Positions 26,730 to 36,300 of a stretch of 64,000 bases of DNA are shown piece after piece (the stretch's first letter is position 1; each line of letters starts with the position of its first letter). The DNA is from Candidatus Parcubacteria bacterium. Its GTDB lineage: Bacteria > Patescibacteriota > Saccharimonadia > Saccharimonadales > Saccharimonadaceae. Made by a program: the position numbers and the translations under genes. The DNA is taken from positions 372,001 through 436,000 of the forward strand of contig JAEYUP010000001.1 in the NCBI GenBank assembly GCA_023432445.1, written 5' to 3'. The notes beneath the pieces are model-generated. The model saw only the letters and a list, made by a program, of their open reading frames with translations, did not search any database and was not told the origin of the DNA.

Positions 26730-26742
26730 TTTAGCTGGCCGG

Positions 26743-27471
26743 CTAAATCTCAAGCGTATACACAAAAATTCGAGGGTTGTCGGTGAGGGTATAGACGGTC
26801 GAAGTGTACTGAAGTTTTAGGTCCTTGGCGCCTTTGGTAGCCTCAAAGGCCAGCGTTCCGTCGACAGAGGCGCCTGGGTTGAGCATTCCGCTACTAATCT
26901 CATTGCTAGAAGCACCGTAAGAAGGCTCAACTACCAAGCCGTCTTCATTTAAGCCAAAAAGACTAGTGTCAAGCGACCTTTGGGTGGCGCTGGTGTTTTT
27001 AATCTTTATAGAAATAATCACAAACTCCTTGCCTTCACGAGCCTTGTAGCTATCATCGGCGCTGGTAGGCGTTCTTTTTACGGAGTCAACGCTGACCGCG
27101 AAAGTATCAAATAAGGCGGCCTCACCCTTTTTAAACGTCTTTTTTGACTCAATCTGGCGTTCGGTGTCAGCCTCGGTTTGACCCACTATCTCAGACAAAC
27201 TATTCCATATGAAAGACAGACTGCCTATCGCGAACAGCATTGTCACGGTGACCATGAGCCCAGTCAGGAGAGCTAGCCCGCCGGTGACTATGCCCGTTAT
27301 GGACATGCCTTTGTTTTGAGATTTCTTGAGACCGACAATCCCAAACACAACCGCCGCTATACCAACGAGCAGCCCCCATACCGGTATCCAGCCACTCAGA
27401 AAGGCGATGATTCCTACAACTAGGGCTGTAATAGCTATGCCGTTACTCTTGGGGTGTGTTTGGTGTGTCAT
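26743..27471 (-). CDS. DUF4190/DUF4352-type membrane protein
   Basis: A 242-aa protein. The N-terminal half has two to three hydrophobic helices with the DUF4190-like pattern (GIAITALVVGIIAFLSGW...GIVGLKKSQNKGMSITGIVTGG). After a charged spacer the C-terminal half (GEAALFDTFAVSVDSVKRTP...GKEFVIISIKIKNTSATQRSL...NPGASVDGTLAFE) matches the extracellular immunoglobulin-like DUF4352/TRF2 fold. A TATACT and GGAGA precede the ATG on this strand. Function unknown; a surface-exposed beta domain is expected. Confidence 0.8.
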   Translation of the reverse strand: MTHQTHPKSNGIAITALVVGIIAFLSGWIPVWGLLVGIAAVVFGIVGLKKSQNKGMSITGIVTGGLALLTGLMVTVTMLFAIGSLSFIWNSLSEIVGQTEADTERQIESKKTFKKGEAALFDTFAVSVDSVKRTPTSADDSYKAREGKEFVIISIKIKNTSATQRSLDTSLFGLNEDGLVVEPSYGASSNEISSGMLNPGASVDGTLAFEATKGAKDLKLQYTSTVYTLTDNPRIFVYTLEI

Positions 27472-27556
27472 GGGGTCTCCTATTTAGCCTTAGTATATCG
27501 CTAGCTTTATAAACCAACAAGCGCCGTATCGGTTAGTTTGGTAAAATATAGTAACT

Positions 27557-27644
27557 GGAGAGATGCAGGAGTGGTTGAACTGGCCGCTCTCGAAAAGCGG
27601 TAAGGCGAAAGCCTTCGAGGGTTCGAATCCCTCTCTCTCCGCCA
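27557..27644 (+). tRNA. tRNA-Ser (anticodon CGA)
   Basis: 88 nt including encoded CCA. Acceptor GGAGAGA/TCTCTCC, anticodon stem CCGCT/AGCGG with loop CTCGAAA, variable arm (TAAGGCGAAAGCCTT) and T loop GTTCGAATC. The HIT gene starts 10 nt after the CCA, with its AAGGAG Shine-Dalgarno abutting the tRNA. Confidence 0.95.
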
Positions 27645-27654
27645 AGGAGTAATA

Positions 27655-28053
27655 ATGACAAATGATTCAATTTTCAACAAAATAATTAAAGGCGAAGTAC
27701 CTTGCCATAAGGTCTACGAGGATGACAAGACGCTGGCTTTTTTGGATATTCACCCCCTTCTGCCTGGACACACGCTGGTTATACCTAAGCTTGGGGTGGA
27801 GTTCGTGTGGGATCTTCCCGACGAGGACTACAAGGCGGTTATGGAGACAGCAAGGAAGGTCGCCAGGCGACTACGTGAAGTCACCGGTCTACCATACGTT
27901 CACCTGTCTATTGTTGGAACAGACGTGCCGCACGCCCATGTGCACGTCGTTCCTTTTGAGCGCAGCGACGACATACATAAAGAGCAAGATATGAATAGCG
28001 AGCCCGATCACGCCCAATTAGCCGAATTAGCTTCACGACTACTTTTAAACTAG
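27655..28053 (+). CDS. HIT family hydrolase
   Basis: A 132-aa protein with SIFNKIIKGEVPCHKVYEDD, HTLVIPK and the catalytic His triad PHAHVHVVPF near residue 103. HIT proteins hydrolyse nucleoside phosphoramidates or dinucleoside polyphosphates. Its ribosome site AAGGAG overlaps the last base of the tRNA-Ser CCA end, and no promoter fits in the gap, so the mRNA should be made by processing of a tRNA-mRNA precursor. Confidence 0.92.
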   Translation: MTNDSIFNKIIKGEVPCHKVYEDDKTLAFLDIHPLLPGHTLVIPKLGVEFVWDLPDEDYKAVMETARKVARRLREVTGLPYVHLSIVGTDVPHAHVHVVPFERSDDIHKEQDMNSEPDHAQLAELASRLLLN

Positions 28054-28071
28054 ACTTTTACAGACCAAGCT

Positions 28072-28100
28072 TGACAATTCATCAAGCTTGTGTTAACATT
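28072..28100 (+). promoter_or_regulatory. Near-consensus -35/-10 promoter with repeated CAAGCTTG palindrome
   Basis: TTGACA (28072-28077), a 17-bp spacer and TAACAT form a sigma-70 promoter for the small membrane protein gene at 28143. A CAAGCTTG palindrome occurs just before the -35 box and again inside the spacer, a possible operator pair. A full -35 box is rare among the promoters in this window. Confidence 0.55.
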
Positions 28101-28142
28101 GACAGTAGTAAAATGCTAAAACAAAAAAGAGTTCATATAAAA

Positions 28143-28472
28143 ATGCCAACATTTCTTAAACCATCACTAGCCGCTCTCGCAGTCGTTGCGGGCTTTGGTA
28201 TTTTGGTTCATGACATGCATCTAGACCGTATGGCCACGGTTGCTATAGGCGTCCCGGCGGCACTGGCTACTTATGGGCTGGTGGACAACCTATTAAAGAA
28301 ATCAGACCATACGCACGTCGAGCGAGCAGCTTTTGCTAAACATACAGTCACTTCCATGCGTGCTAATTTGCCAAAGGTGCAGCCGCGCGACGATGATCGT
28401 CGTTACATACAGAGCAAAAAGGTTTTTATGACTGGTGGCGGTGAGCTTTACAGCCTTTGGCCATCGGTCTAG
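28143..28472 (+). CDS. Small hypothetical membrane protein
   Basis: A 109-aa protein with two hydrophobic stretches (SLAALAVVAGFGILVHDM and MATVAIGVPAALATYGLVDN) and a basic tail. Family unknown. ATG 28143 is preferred to an in-frame start at 28071 because the latter would begin in front of the promoter TTGACA-N17-TAACAT. The stop interlocks with the valS stop in CTAG (28469-28472). Confidence 0.6.
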   Translation: MPTFLKPSLAALAVVAGFGILVHDMHLDRMATVAIGVPAALATYGLVDNLLKKSDHTHVERAAFAKHTVTSMRANLPKVQPRDDDRRYIQSKKVFMTGGGELYSLWPSV

Positions 28473-31015
28473 ATAATCTCTAACTCTGCTTCAAGGCGCG
28501 AAATTTGTTCGCGCTTTTCTTGTAGGTTGCGTTGACTCTCTGCGACCAGCGCTTCCGGCGCTTTCTCTACGTAACCCTTGTTGCGTAGCCGAAGGTCTAG
28601 AATGTCGGCTTCGCGCCTGGTTTCGGCTAATCTCATTTCAAGGTTTGTGCGGTGTTCCGATAGAATATTTTCCGGTACATCAAGCCAGGCTTCCCTACCA
28701 GCAACCGCTAGACGAAGACCTCTTGGTTGGTCTGTGCGCGAAACGTCTGGCAGCTTTGCGACCTGTTTAATCAGTTTCTTGTTGTCGTCTATCAAGCTGT
28801 CGTTCCCGTATAACAACGCATAACGTTCGTTACCCGGCAGACTAGAGGTTACAAAGCGGATTTCGGACACCAATGCCTGAACTCGACTAAACTCGGCTGC
28901 TGCTATCTCATCATATTCAGGTGTGGTTGGCCAAGACTCTTTTATGAGTAGGCCGTCGTGCCATGAGAGGGTTTGCCAGATAGTCTCAGTTACAAAAGGC
29001 GCAAATGGATGAGCGATTTTTAGAGAGGTGTCTAACACCCAAGCTAGCAGGTCAGGGTTGGGTTGGACCTTCGAGAGCTCAATGTACCAGTCGGCTACGC
29101 TATCCCAGACGGCGTGATAGACGCTCTCGCTGGCTTCGCCGAAGCGATACGACCCGAGAGACTTTTCGATACTTTTTGAGGCTTCAGAGAGCTCCTGAAC
29201 GATCCAGTGATCGGCAAGACTTCGTAGTTCTGGTGTTTGTGGCGCAAAGTTATCGCCAAGGCCGGCCTCTATAAACCGGGCGATGTTCCAAAGCTTGTTA
29301 CAAAAGTTCCTTCCCGATATTACTCGGTCGACGCTGAACGCCTGGTTTTGTCCCGGGCTTCGACTAGCGATTAGCCCAAGCCTTAGAGCGTCGGATCCGT
29401 GAGCTACGACCATCTCCATTGGATTGATGACATTCCCCTTACTTTTGCTCATCTTGAGGCTGTTTTCAGCCAGGACCATACCGTGAAGGTAGACGTCCTT
29501 AAACGGCGCCTTTCCTGTCGTATAAATTCCGAGCATAATCATTCGTGACACCCATGGGTACAGAATGTCAGAACCGGTCTCTAGTAGAGACGTTGGGTAG
29601 TATCTCGACAGAGGACCGCTTGTCAGAGCGTCGGTTACCGCGAAGGGCAGTTGACCGCTACTGAACCAGGTGTCGAGTGTATCTTCTTCGCGTCGGTAAG
29701 TTTTACCCCCTACGCGGACCTCCTTTTCGTCAACCCGTTCGTCAAAAATCCAGTCGCCGTCGTCAGCAATGTTTTGGAAAGCAGGTATAGGGATACCCCA
29801 CGGTATCTGGCGAGAAAGGTTCCAGTCTTTAACGTTCTTGAGGTATTGGATTAAGTGTTGTTTGCGGTTTTTGGGATAAAAGCTGATATCGCCGCGCTCG
29901 ATGGCCTCAATCGCCTTCTCTGCTAAAGGTTGAATCTTTAAGAACCATTGTTCTTTGATGAGGGGCTGAATCGGCAGATCGCTTTTGTAGTCGTAGCCGA
30001 CGGAGTGCTCGATGGTCTCCTCTTTTCTTATTAGCTGTTCTGCTCGAAGGGCTGCCACGGTTTTCTTGCGGGCTTCTTCGGCGTCAAGACCAGTAAACTC
30101 TGGTGGAACATTAATCATCTTGCCATCAAAGTCTATGACCTGAACTCTAGGCAGGTCGTGTCTGAGGCCAACCTCAAAGTCATTTGGATCGTGTGCTGGT
30201 GTAATTTTTACAGCACCAGTTCCATATGTCTGGTCAACATACTCATCGGCTATGACCGGGATTTCTTTACCGGTCAGAGGTAGCATCACTCTGGTCCCTA
30301 TTAAATGCTTGTAGCGCTCGTCGTCTGGGTGAACGGCCACAGCTACGTCGCCGAAAAGAGTTTCTGGCCGAGTGGTAGCAATGATAATTTCATCAATTTT
30401 ATCTAATGCCGGGTAGGCTATGTGCCAAAGAGTCCCCTTTTCGGTTCTATGGTCCACCTCGATGTCTGCATAACTTGTTTGGTATTTGGTGCTATAGTTA
30501 ACGATCCGTTCGCCGCGGTAGATAAGTCCATCATCCCACAGCTTTTTGAATGTCCCGTAGACAGTATCAACCACTCTTTTGTCTAAGGTGAAATACGAAT
30601 CTTCCCATGAGGCGCTAATACCTAGGGCCCGTATTTGGAGCTCCATGTTGCCGCGCTGCTTCTCAACGAAGTCCCAGACCTGGCTGTAGAGTTGCTCGCG
30701 CGAAAAATCGAAACGACTTTTACCTTCTTTTTGAAGCTCTTTTTCGTAAACAACCCAGGTTTCAAAGCCGGCATGGTCAGCGCCAGGTATGTAGACGGTG
30801 TCGAAGCCTTTCATTCGCTTATACCTAACAAGAATGTCTTTTAGGGTCTGGTCTAGAGCGTGACCTATGTGAAGGTTGCCATTGGCGTTCGGTGGGGGCA
30901 TGATGACGCTATAGGGCTCCCCGACCCCAGACGGCTTAAAGGCGCCACCTTTTTCCCAAAGGGCGTATGTTATCGGTTCGTATTCGTTCGGATTATAGGT
31001 TTTGGATAATTTCAC
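28469..31015 (-). CDS. valS: Valine--tRNA ligase
   Basis: An 848-aa class I synthetase with PPPNANGNLHIGHALDQ (HIGH) near residue 45, the CP1 editing domain (IATTRPETLFGDVAVAVHP), KMSKSKGNVINP, an anticodon-binding domain, and a C-terminal coiled-coil arm (ERRETR-type heptads ending EKREQISRLEAELEII). It charges tRNA-Val and edits mischarged threonine. The start is GTG at 31015, inside a TTCACGTGAA palindrome. A leader of about 78 nt carries further copies of that palindrome. Confidence 0.97.
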   Translation of the reverse strand: MKLSKTYNPNEYEPITYALWEKGGAFKPSGVGEPYSVIMPPPNANGNLHIGHALDQTLKDILVRYKRMKGFDTVYIPGADHAGFETWVVYEKELQKEGKSRFDFSREQLYSQVWDFVEKQRGNMELQIRALGISASWEDSYFTLDKRVVDTVYGTFKKLWDDGLIYRGERIVNYSTKYQTSYADIEVDHRTEKGTLWHIAYPALDKIDEIIIATTRPETLFGDVAVAVHPDDERYKHLIGTRVMLPLTGKEIPVIADEYVDQTYGTGAVKITPAHDPNDFEVGLRHDLPRVQVIDFDGKMINVPPEFTGLDAEEARKKTVAALRAEQLIRKEETIEHSVGYDYKSDLPIQPLIKEQWFLKIQPLAEKAIEAIERGDISFYPKNRKQHLIQYLKNVKDWNLSRQIPWGIPIPAFQNIADDGDWIFDERVDEKEVRVGGKTYRREEDTLDTWFSSGQLPFAVTDALTSGPLSRYYPTSLLETGSDILYPWVSRMIMLGIYTTGKAPFKDVYLHGMVLAENSLKMSKSKGNVINPMEMVVAHGSDALRLGLIASRSPGQNQAFSVDRVISGRNFCNKLWNIARFIEAGLGDNFAPQTPELRSLADHWIVQELSEASKSIEKSLGSYRFGEASESVYHAVWDSVADWYIELSKVQPNPDLLAWVLDTSLKIAHPFAPFVTETIWQTLSWHDGLLIKESWPTTPEYDEIAAAEFSRVQALVSEIRFVTSSLPGNERYALLYGNDSLIDDNKKLIKQVAKLPDVSRTDQPRGLRLAVAGREAWLDVPENILSEHRTNLEMRLAETRREADILDLRLRNKGYVEKAPEALVAESQRNLQEKREQISRLEAELEII

Positions 31016-31109
31016 GTGAATTCCTTGAGCATTTATATTTCACGTTAGCTCTGAAAACTTTCACGTGAAATGCTGGATTTTGATCGTTTTTCTATTCACT
31101 ATTGTACCA
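31010..31109 (-). promoter_or_regulatory. valS promoter and leader with repeated TTTCACGTGAAA palindromes
   Basis: On the minus strand TG-G-TACAAT (plus-strand ATTGTA at 31101-31106) predicts a transcript start near 31093, leaving about 78 nt before GTG 31015. Palindromic TTTCACGTGAAA occurs at 31059-31070, TTTCACGTGAA at 31010-31020 covering the start codon, and a half-copy TTTCACGT at 31038-31045. AGCATTT (31029-31035) and AAATGCT (31068-31074) could pair around them. No T-box features were found. Confidence 0.5.
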
Positions 31110-31155
31110 CGGTAACAGAGGATAGCTGAAAAGATAATCCATGTATAATGAGAGT

Positions 31156-32136
31156 ATGACAATGCTTAGGATTTGTGGAGATAAAGAAGAGTGGGACGAC
31201 TACGTGCTTGAGCACGGGGGTCATCCCCTTCAGCTTTGGGGGTGGGGCCAAGTAAAGAAGGCTCACGGTTGGAGCGTCGAAAGGCTATTTGTGGAAGATG
31301 ACGAAGGGGTTATTTTAGGCGGTGCGCAGGTTTTGATCAGGCCACTCCCCTTTCCGCTGAAAGCATTTTCTTACATCCCGCGCGGGCCTTTGGCTTCAGA
31401 TGAAAACTTTGAAAATGTCCTAGAAACTATCGCTGAGCGCATGAAGCGGGTGCACAAAGCGGTTGTGTTGTCGGTGGAGCCTGGTGAAGGCGCCCCGGCG
31501 CTACCAAATGGCTGGGTAAAGGCGGCGAATAATATTCTTTCGCCTCAGACGATATTGCTAGACGTCTCTAAAAGCGAAAGTGACCTCTTAGCATATATGG
31601 CTAAGAAAACTAGGCAGTACATCAGGAAATCGTCCGCCGAGGTGTCTATTAGCCAGGTACGCTCTAGTGAAGAGCTTGAGGCTTGTCTAGAGCTCTATAG
31701 GCAGACTGGAAAACGGGCCGGTTTTAACCTTCACAGCGATCAATACTACCGAGATATTTATGGGCAGCTTAAAGATCACTCCCCTATTTTCATCGCCCGC
31801 AGTGGCAGTGAAATCGTCGCCTTCCTCTGGCTGGCTATAAGCGCCGACACCTCTTACGAGCTTTATGGAGGAGTGAACGAAACCGGCCAAACCCTTCGAG
31901 CAAACTATGCTTTGAAATGGCACGCTATTCGAAAAGTGAAAGAATGGGGAATTTCTAGCTACGATTTTGGTGGAATGGTCGCAGGCGGGGTTTCGATCTT
32001 CAAACAGGGGTGGGCCTCTGTTGAGACGGAGTTTGTGGGAACATACGACAAACCACTTTCGAAATTCTATGTAATTTGGAACAGAGGTCTACCTCTGGCG
32101 AAAAAGACGGCTCAAAAAATTCGAAAAAGGCGCTAG
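31156..32136 (+). CDS. FemAB-family peptidyltransferase (peptidoglycan interpeptide bridge type)
   Basis: A 326-aa protein with the double GNAT-like Fem fold: HPLQLWGWGQVKKAHGW, FSYIPRGPL, KKTRQYIRKSSAEV and a C-terminal YGGVNETGQTLRANYALKWHAI...YDFGG block. FemAB proteins add amino acids from aminoacyl-tRNA to the peptidoglycan stem. ATG 31156 is preferred over 31141 because TATAAT (31144-31149) would overlap the earlier start and ends 6 nt before 31156. It interlocks with tsaD through CTAG at 32133-32136. Confidence 0.9.
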   Translation: MTMLRICGDKEEWDDYVLEHGGHPLQLWGWGQVKKAHGWSVERLFVEDDEGVILGGAQVLIRPLPFPLKAFSYIPRGPLASDENFENVLETIAERMKRVHKAVVLSVEPGEGAPALPNGWVKAANNILSPQTILLDVSKSESDLLAYMAKKTRQYIRKSSAEVSISQVRSSEELEACLELYRQTGKRAGFNLHSDQYYRDIYGQLKDHSPIFIARSGSEIVAFLWLAISADTSYELYGGVNETGQTLRANYALKWHAIRKVKEWGISSYDFGGMVAGGVSIFKQGWASVETEFVGTYDKPLSKFYVIWNRGLPLAKKTAQKIRKRR

Positions 32137-33218
32137 TTTTTTGCCCAGGCGGTTTTTGACATCGACAGGCTAGGGGTGACTTCTAGAGATAAAGGGTCGG
32201 ACTTTTCAAGCTTTTGGGCATAAAAATATGCGAGTGAGGCTATCATGGCGCCATTATCGGTACAGAGGCTCATAGGGGCATAATCTATCGCAATGGGTAA
32301 GCGCTCGGCAAGTTGGCGTCTCAACTCTTGATTGGCGGCGACTCCGCCTGCTATAACGACCGAAGCGGGGGAGTGGTCGCGAAATGCCTGGAGGGTCTTG
32401 TCTACTAGCGTCTCAACGGCTACATGCTGGAAGCTAGCGGCAAAGTTTGCCCTCTGTGCGTCGTCTAGGCGCTCTGCAAGCTCAAATGAAGGGAAAGACA
32501 CGTCAACACCCACTTCGCGCTGAACGGCCCTCAGAACGGCCGTCTTAAGCCCAGAGAAGCTGAAATCATAAGCGCCTTGTAATTTTGCTTTTGGTAGAGC
32601 GTAGGCGAGAGGGTCACCAGTTTTAGCCGCCTCTGCTATCGATGGCCCACCGGGGTAGGGGAGTCCTAGGATCTTGGCAACCTTATCAAACGCCTCGCCA
32701 ACGGCGTCGTCTTGAGTTTGACCCAGGAGCTCAAAGTCTCCATGATCCCTAAAAAGCACCAGCTGAGAGTGCCCGCCACTTACGATCAAAGCTAGCATGG
32801 GAAAAGCCGGCTGTTTTGATGGGAGATTAAGATTAAGAGCGGGGTTGGACTTTGTAATGAAGTTGGCGTAGACATGTGCTTCGACGTGATGAATAGGATA
32901 TAAAGGCTTATTTTTGAGAATGGCTAGAGTTCGGGCTGCCAGAGTACCAATAAGGAGTGATCCGAGTAGTCCTGGGGCGTACGTAACGGCAATAGCGTCG
33001 ATGTCATCCCAAGAAAGCTGGGCGTCTTTGAGTGCCTGGTCGATCGCGGGATTAATGACCTCAATATGGCTTCTAGCGGCCACCTCTGGTACAACACCCC
33101 CGTAGACCGCATGAATGTCTATCTGCGACTTAACGACGTTCGACAAAAGGTTGCGTCCATCTTCGACTATAGCTACAGCGGTTTCGTCGCAGCTGCTTTC
33201 AATTCCTAAAATTCTCAT
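32133..33218 (-). CDS. tsaD: tRNA N6-threonylcarbamoyladenosine synthase subunit TsaD
   Basis: A 361-aa ASKHA-fold protein: MRILGIESSCDETAVAIVED, metal-binding HHVEAHVYA, LIVSGGHSQLVLF, GVAANQELRRQL and SLCTDNGAMIA. With TsaB and TsaE it transfers the threonylcarbamoyl group to A37 of ANN-decoding tRNAs. ATG 33218 is chosen over 33236 since TG-A-TACAAT (ATTGTA at 33227-33232 on the plus strand) ends 8 nt before it. Divergent from the SGNH/Mur ligase gene. Confidence 0.97.
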   Translation of the reverse strand: MRILGIESSCDETAVAIVEDGRNLLSNVVKSQIDIHAVYGGVVPEVAARSHIEVINPAIDQALKDAQLSWDDIDAIAVTYAPGLLGSLLIGTLAARTLAILKNKPLYPIHHVEAHVYANFITKSNPALNLNLPSKQPAFPMLALIVSGGHSQLVLFRDHGDFELLGQTQDDAVGEAFDKVAKILGLPYPGGPSIAEAAKTGDPLAYALPKAKLQGAYDFSFSGLKTAVLRAVQREVGVDVSFPSFELAERLDDAQRANFAASFQHVAVETLVDKTLQAFRDHSPASVVIAGGVAANQELRRQLAERLPIAIDYAPMSLCTDNGAMIASLAYFYAQKLEKSDPLSLEVTPSLSMSKTAWAKN

Positions 33219-33314
33219 GTAACACCATTGTATCACCTTGATATTTCATTGAAGCTTAACGGCTGTCTCTGTAAACTGATCTCAAGTTCAACAAATTTTT
33301 CAACCGGAGGTTAC

Positions 33315-36300
33315 GTGAAGGCCGTTATTGCTTGTCTGTTTGCTATGCTTTTGATTTCGCTACAAGGCCTATCTACTGGTAACGTGCTGGCGGCGTCGGG
33401 TTGGATGGGCGATCTGCTGGTAGATTTCGATGTTACATATAAGACCTATACCTACAGGGATTATTGCTACGCTGACTACCAACACATCCAGCTGTCCGAT
33501 GGTTCTTGGGAGAAAGGTTGCGTTTTTGGTTCCGGCGACGGGGTTCAGATCGTTAACTATAAAGATTTTTTCGATGTGTCGCTTTACGCCGTCTCATTTC
33601 CATCATCGCCGGTTTTTTACCCTTTAAAAGTTTGCGAAAACGTCTGGGGTTGCGCTTACTCGCCGTCCGAAGATTCGTTCGTAGAGGTTGGGGTAGGTCG
33701 GGTTTCTTTGCACCGCAATGTCACAAAGGTCCTTAAGCGGGCCAGCTCAGACTTGTTTAAGTCTGAATTCAGTCTTTCAAGCAGTCCGCAAACTATCTAT
33801 AACGCCTTTGATCAAGATGGGCCGCCTAAGATTTCATTGTCGAAAAATGGTCGTTGGGCTGGACTTCACGTAGCGAAAGAGGGCTATTTCATGATTGATG
33901 TCGCCAAAGGCATTGCCCGCCAGGTTGCTCAATCCGACCACGGTACCAGCGTTCGGCAACAGATAGCTCCCTCTAGTGACGGTCGATACTTGGCTATATT
34001 TATTGCTTACGACGATCTCTCGATAGTTGACACCTTGGACTGTCCTCAGGAAACGATGACCTGCAGAAGGTCTTATTCTCCAGCTACGTCATTGCCTTCG
34101 GGTCTTTGGAATGTCTCTCAGCTTCGTTTTACCCCTGAAGACAAATGGTTATTAACGGAGGTGGACGTGCTTTGGTCGATGCCTAGGCTAATGGCACTTA
34201 CGACCCAGACGACCACAGGCAACAGGCCAACATACATAGCTCTCGGAGATTCTTTTTCTAGCGGAGAAGGCGAGACGGATGACAGCTTCTATCAGCCGGG
34301 CACCAATGTCTCGGCCGAGAAGTGCCACTTAAGTTTAAGGTCATATCCCTACTTACTAGCAAGGATGTGGGATATGCGAGCGGCCAGCGTAGCTTGTTCG
34401 GGTGCAGTAACGGGAGATATTTTAGGTGGACCAAGCTACCTAGGGCAAGGTGGCAGGCTCGGTCGAGCAGGGCTTAGGTTAGACGCAACCCAAATTACAG
34501 CGGCAACAATCCAGTCTTTGGTCGAAATGATTCCGGGTCGCAGACCACAGTTAGACTTTATCTCCTACTATAAACCCGCTTTTGTCACGGTTGGGATAGG
34601 CGGTAATGACGCTGGCTTAATGGCAAAACTAAAAGCCTGCTTGATGCCAGGCACGTGCGAGGCCGCCAAACCAGGCGATAAACGTCGTCAAACAATCAAA
34701 GAACTTCAGGCTATATTGCCAAAATACATCAATGTGCTGACGGCTATAAAAGAGGCTTCTCCGAGCGGGTCCGTGGTGGCTATTGGCTACCCGCTACCGT
34801 CGTCGCCTATAAACAACTGCTCTTGGCTTATCGATACATTGCTTGATCGAGAGGAGAGGAGGTATCTTAATGAAACTATTCGCTATCTAAATCAGATTAT
34901 GGAGCAGGCCGCCTCACTAACCCACACTCATTTTGTCGATTCGTCGGAGTTATTTAGGAGTAACGGCTTGTGTTCTGGGGTCGGTACGCCAACTATGAAC
35001 GATATAAGACTAGGCGACGATATTGCTGTCGGGCTACCGTTTCTAAAACTGATCGGGACCGAGTCTTTTCACCCGACGCCCTATGGACACACCTTGATGG
35101 CCGAAAGTATAGCTAAACAACTAGGAGGAATACCGGCAAAGTCCCTAGGTGACCCGTTAGAAGCGCGACCTTACGAGATTTTACATCCCAAACTGGCGCC
35201 TTATTGGGGCGCAACCGATAACTTATCGAATCTGCCGCAGTTGCTACACGTGGACTTTTTATCTTCTGTTGAAGCATTGCCGCACCAGAGCCTAGGCGTC
35301 TCTGTGGGTTCGGGTACGTTTATGCCGGAAACAGCTGTTGATATTTGGATTAATTCAGAACCTGAGCTAATCCAAAAAGTTTTTTCCGATAAAAATGGCG
35401 CTGTTGCTACCACGATAAATGTACCATCAGTAGAAAGTGGTGCTCATAGCATTGTTCTAAAAGGTGTTTCGCCGGCCGGCGAGCCGATAGAGCTATATTC
35501 AGGCTTGACAGTGCAAGGCTTGGACGAAAACTTGGCCGCAGACGAGAGCTATTTGCCTGAAAACATCTCAAGTCGGCCAAATATTAATAAGCTATACAGC
35601 ACTGGCGTTCTGGGCAGGCAAATCCCTGAAGATATTTTCGAGAATAAACCCTTGCAGCAGCCAAAAGTAGACTATCTTGGTTACGTTTTACCACTCATAG
35701 CCCTCATCCTTACTATTTGGCTGTATCGATACGGCCAAAGGACAGGTATAATGAGCCGCATGAATATACGAAAAGTAGTTAAAAAACTCATACCAACCCG
35801 TCTTTTTCGAGCTATTGAGCCAGTCGGCCATCTACTTGAGGCGGTTATTGCGAACATTCGATACGGATTTCCTGGGCGTCGCCTTCGCGTTATAGGTGTA
35901 ACTGGCACTAACGGCAAAACAACTACATCGTTTATGATTCATCGCATGCTACACGAGGCTGGATTAGACGTTGCGCTTTCCACAACGGTAGGATACGGTT
36001 TTGGCTCAGAAATAACTTCTCAAACCGAGCATATTACAACCGCCCAAGCGGGCGTGCTTCAACGTCGACTGAAACAGTTTGCCGACGCCGGTGTTGAGTG
36101 GGTGGTTGTTGAGACATCTAGTCACTCGCTTGCCCAACATAGAGTCTGGGGCGTACCTTACGAGATAGCCGTGATGACAAACGTCACTCACGATCATCTT
36201 GATTATCACCGTACTTTTGAGAGGTACGTAAACGCCAAGCGCCGCTTGTTTAAGATAGCCAACCGTCACGGTCGTCGTTTTGGGGTGATTAACGCTGACG

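Noticed and set aside
33228..33314. TTG-started extension of the SGNH/Mur ligase ORF
   Set aside because: It overlaps the tsaD promoter and buries the signal peptide; GTG 33315 with GGAGG gives a clean signal sequence.
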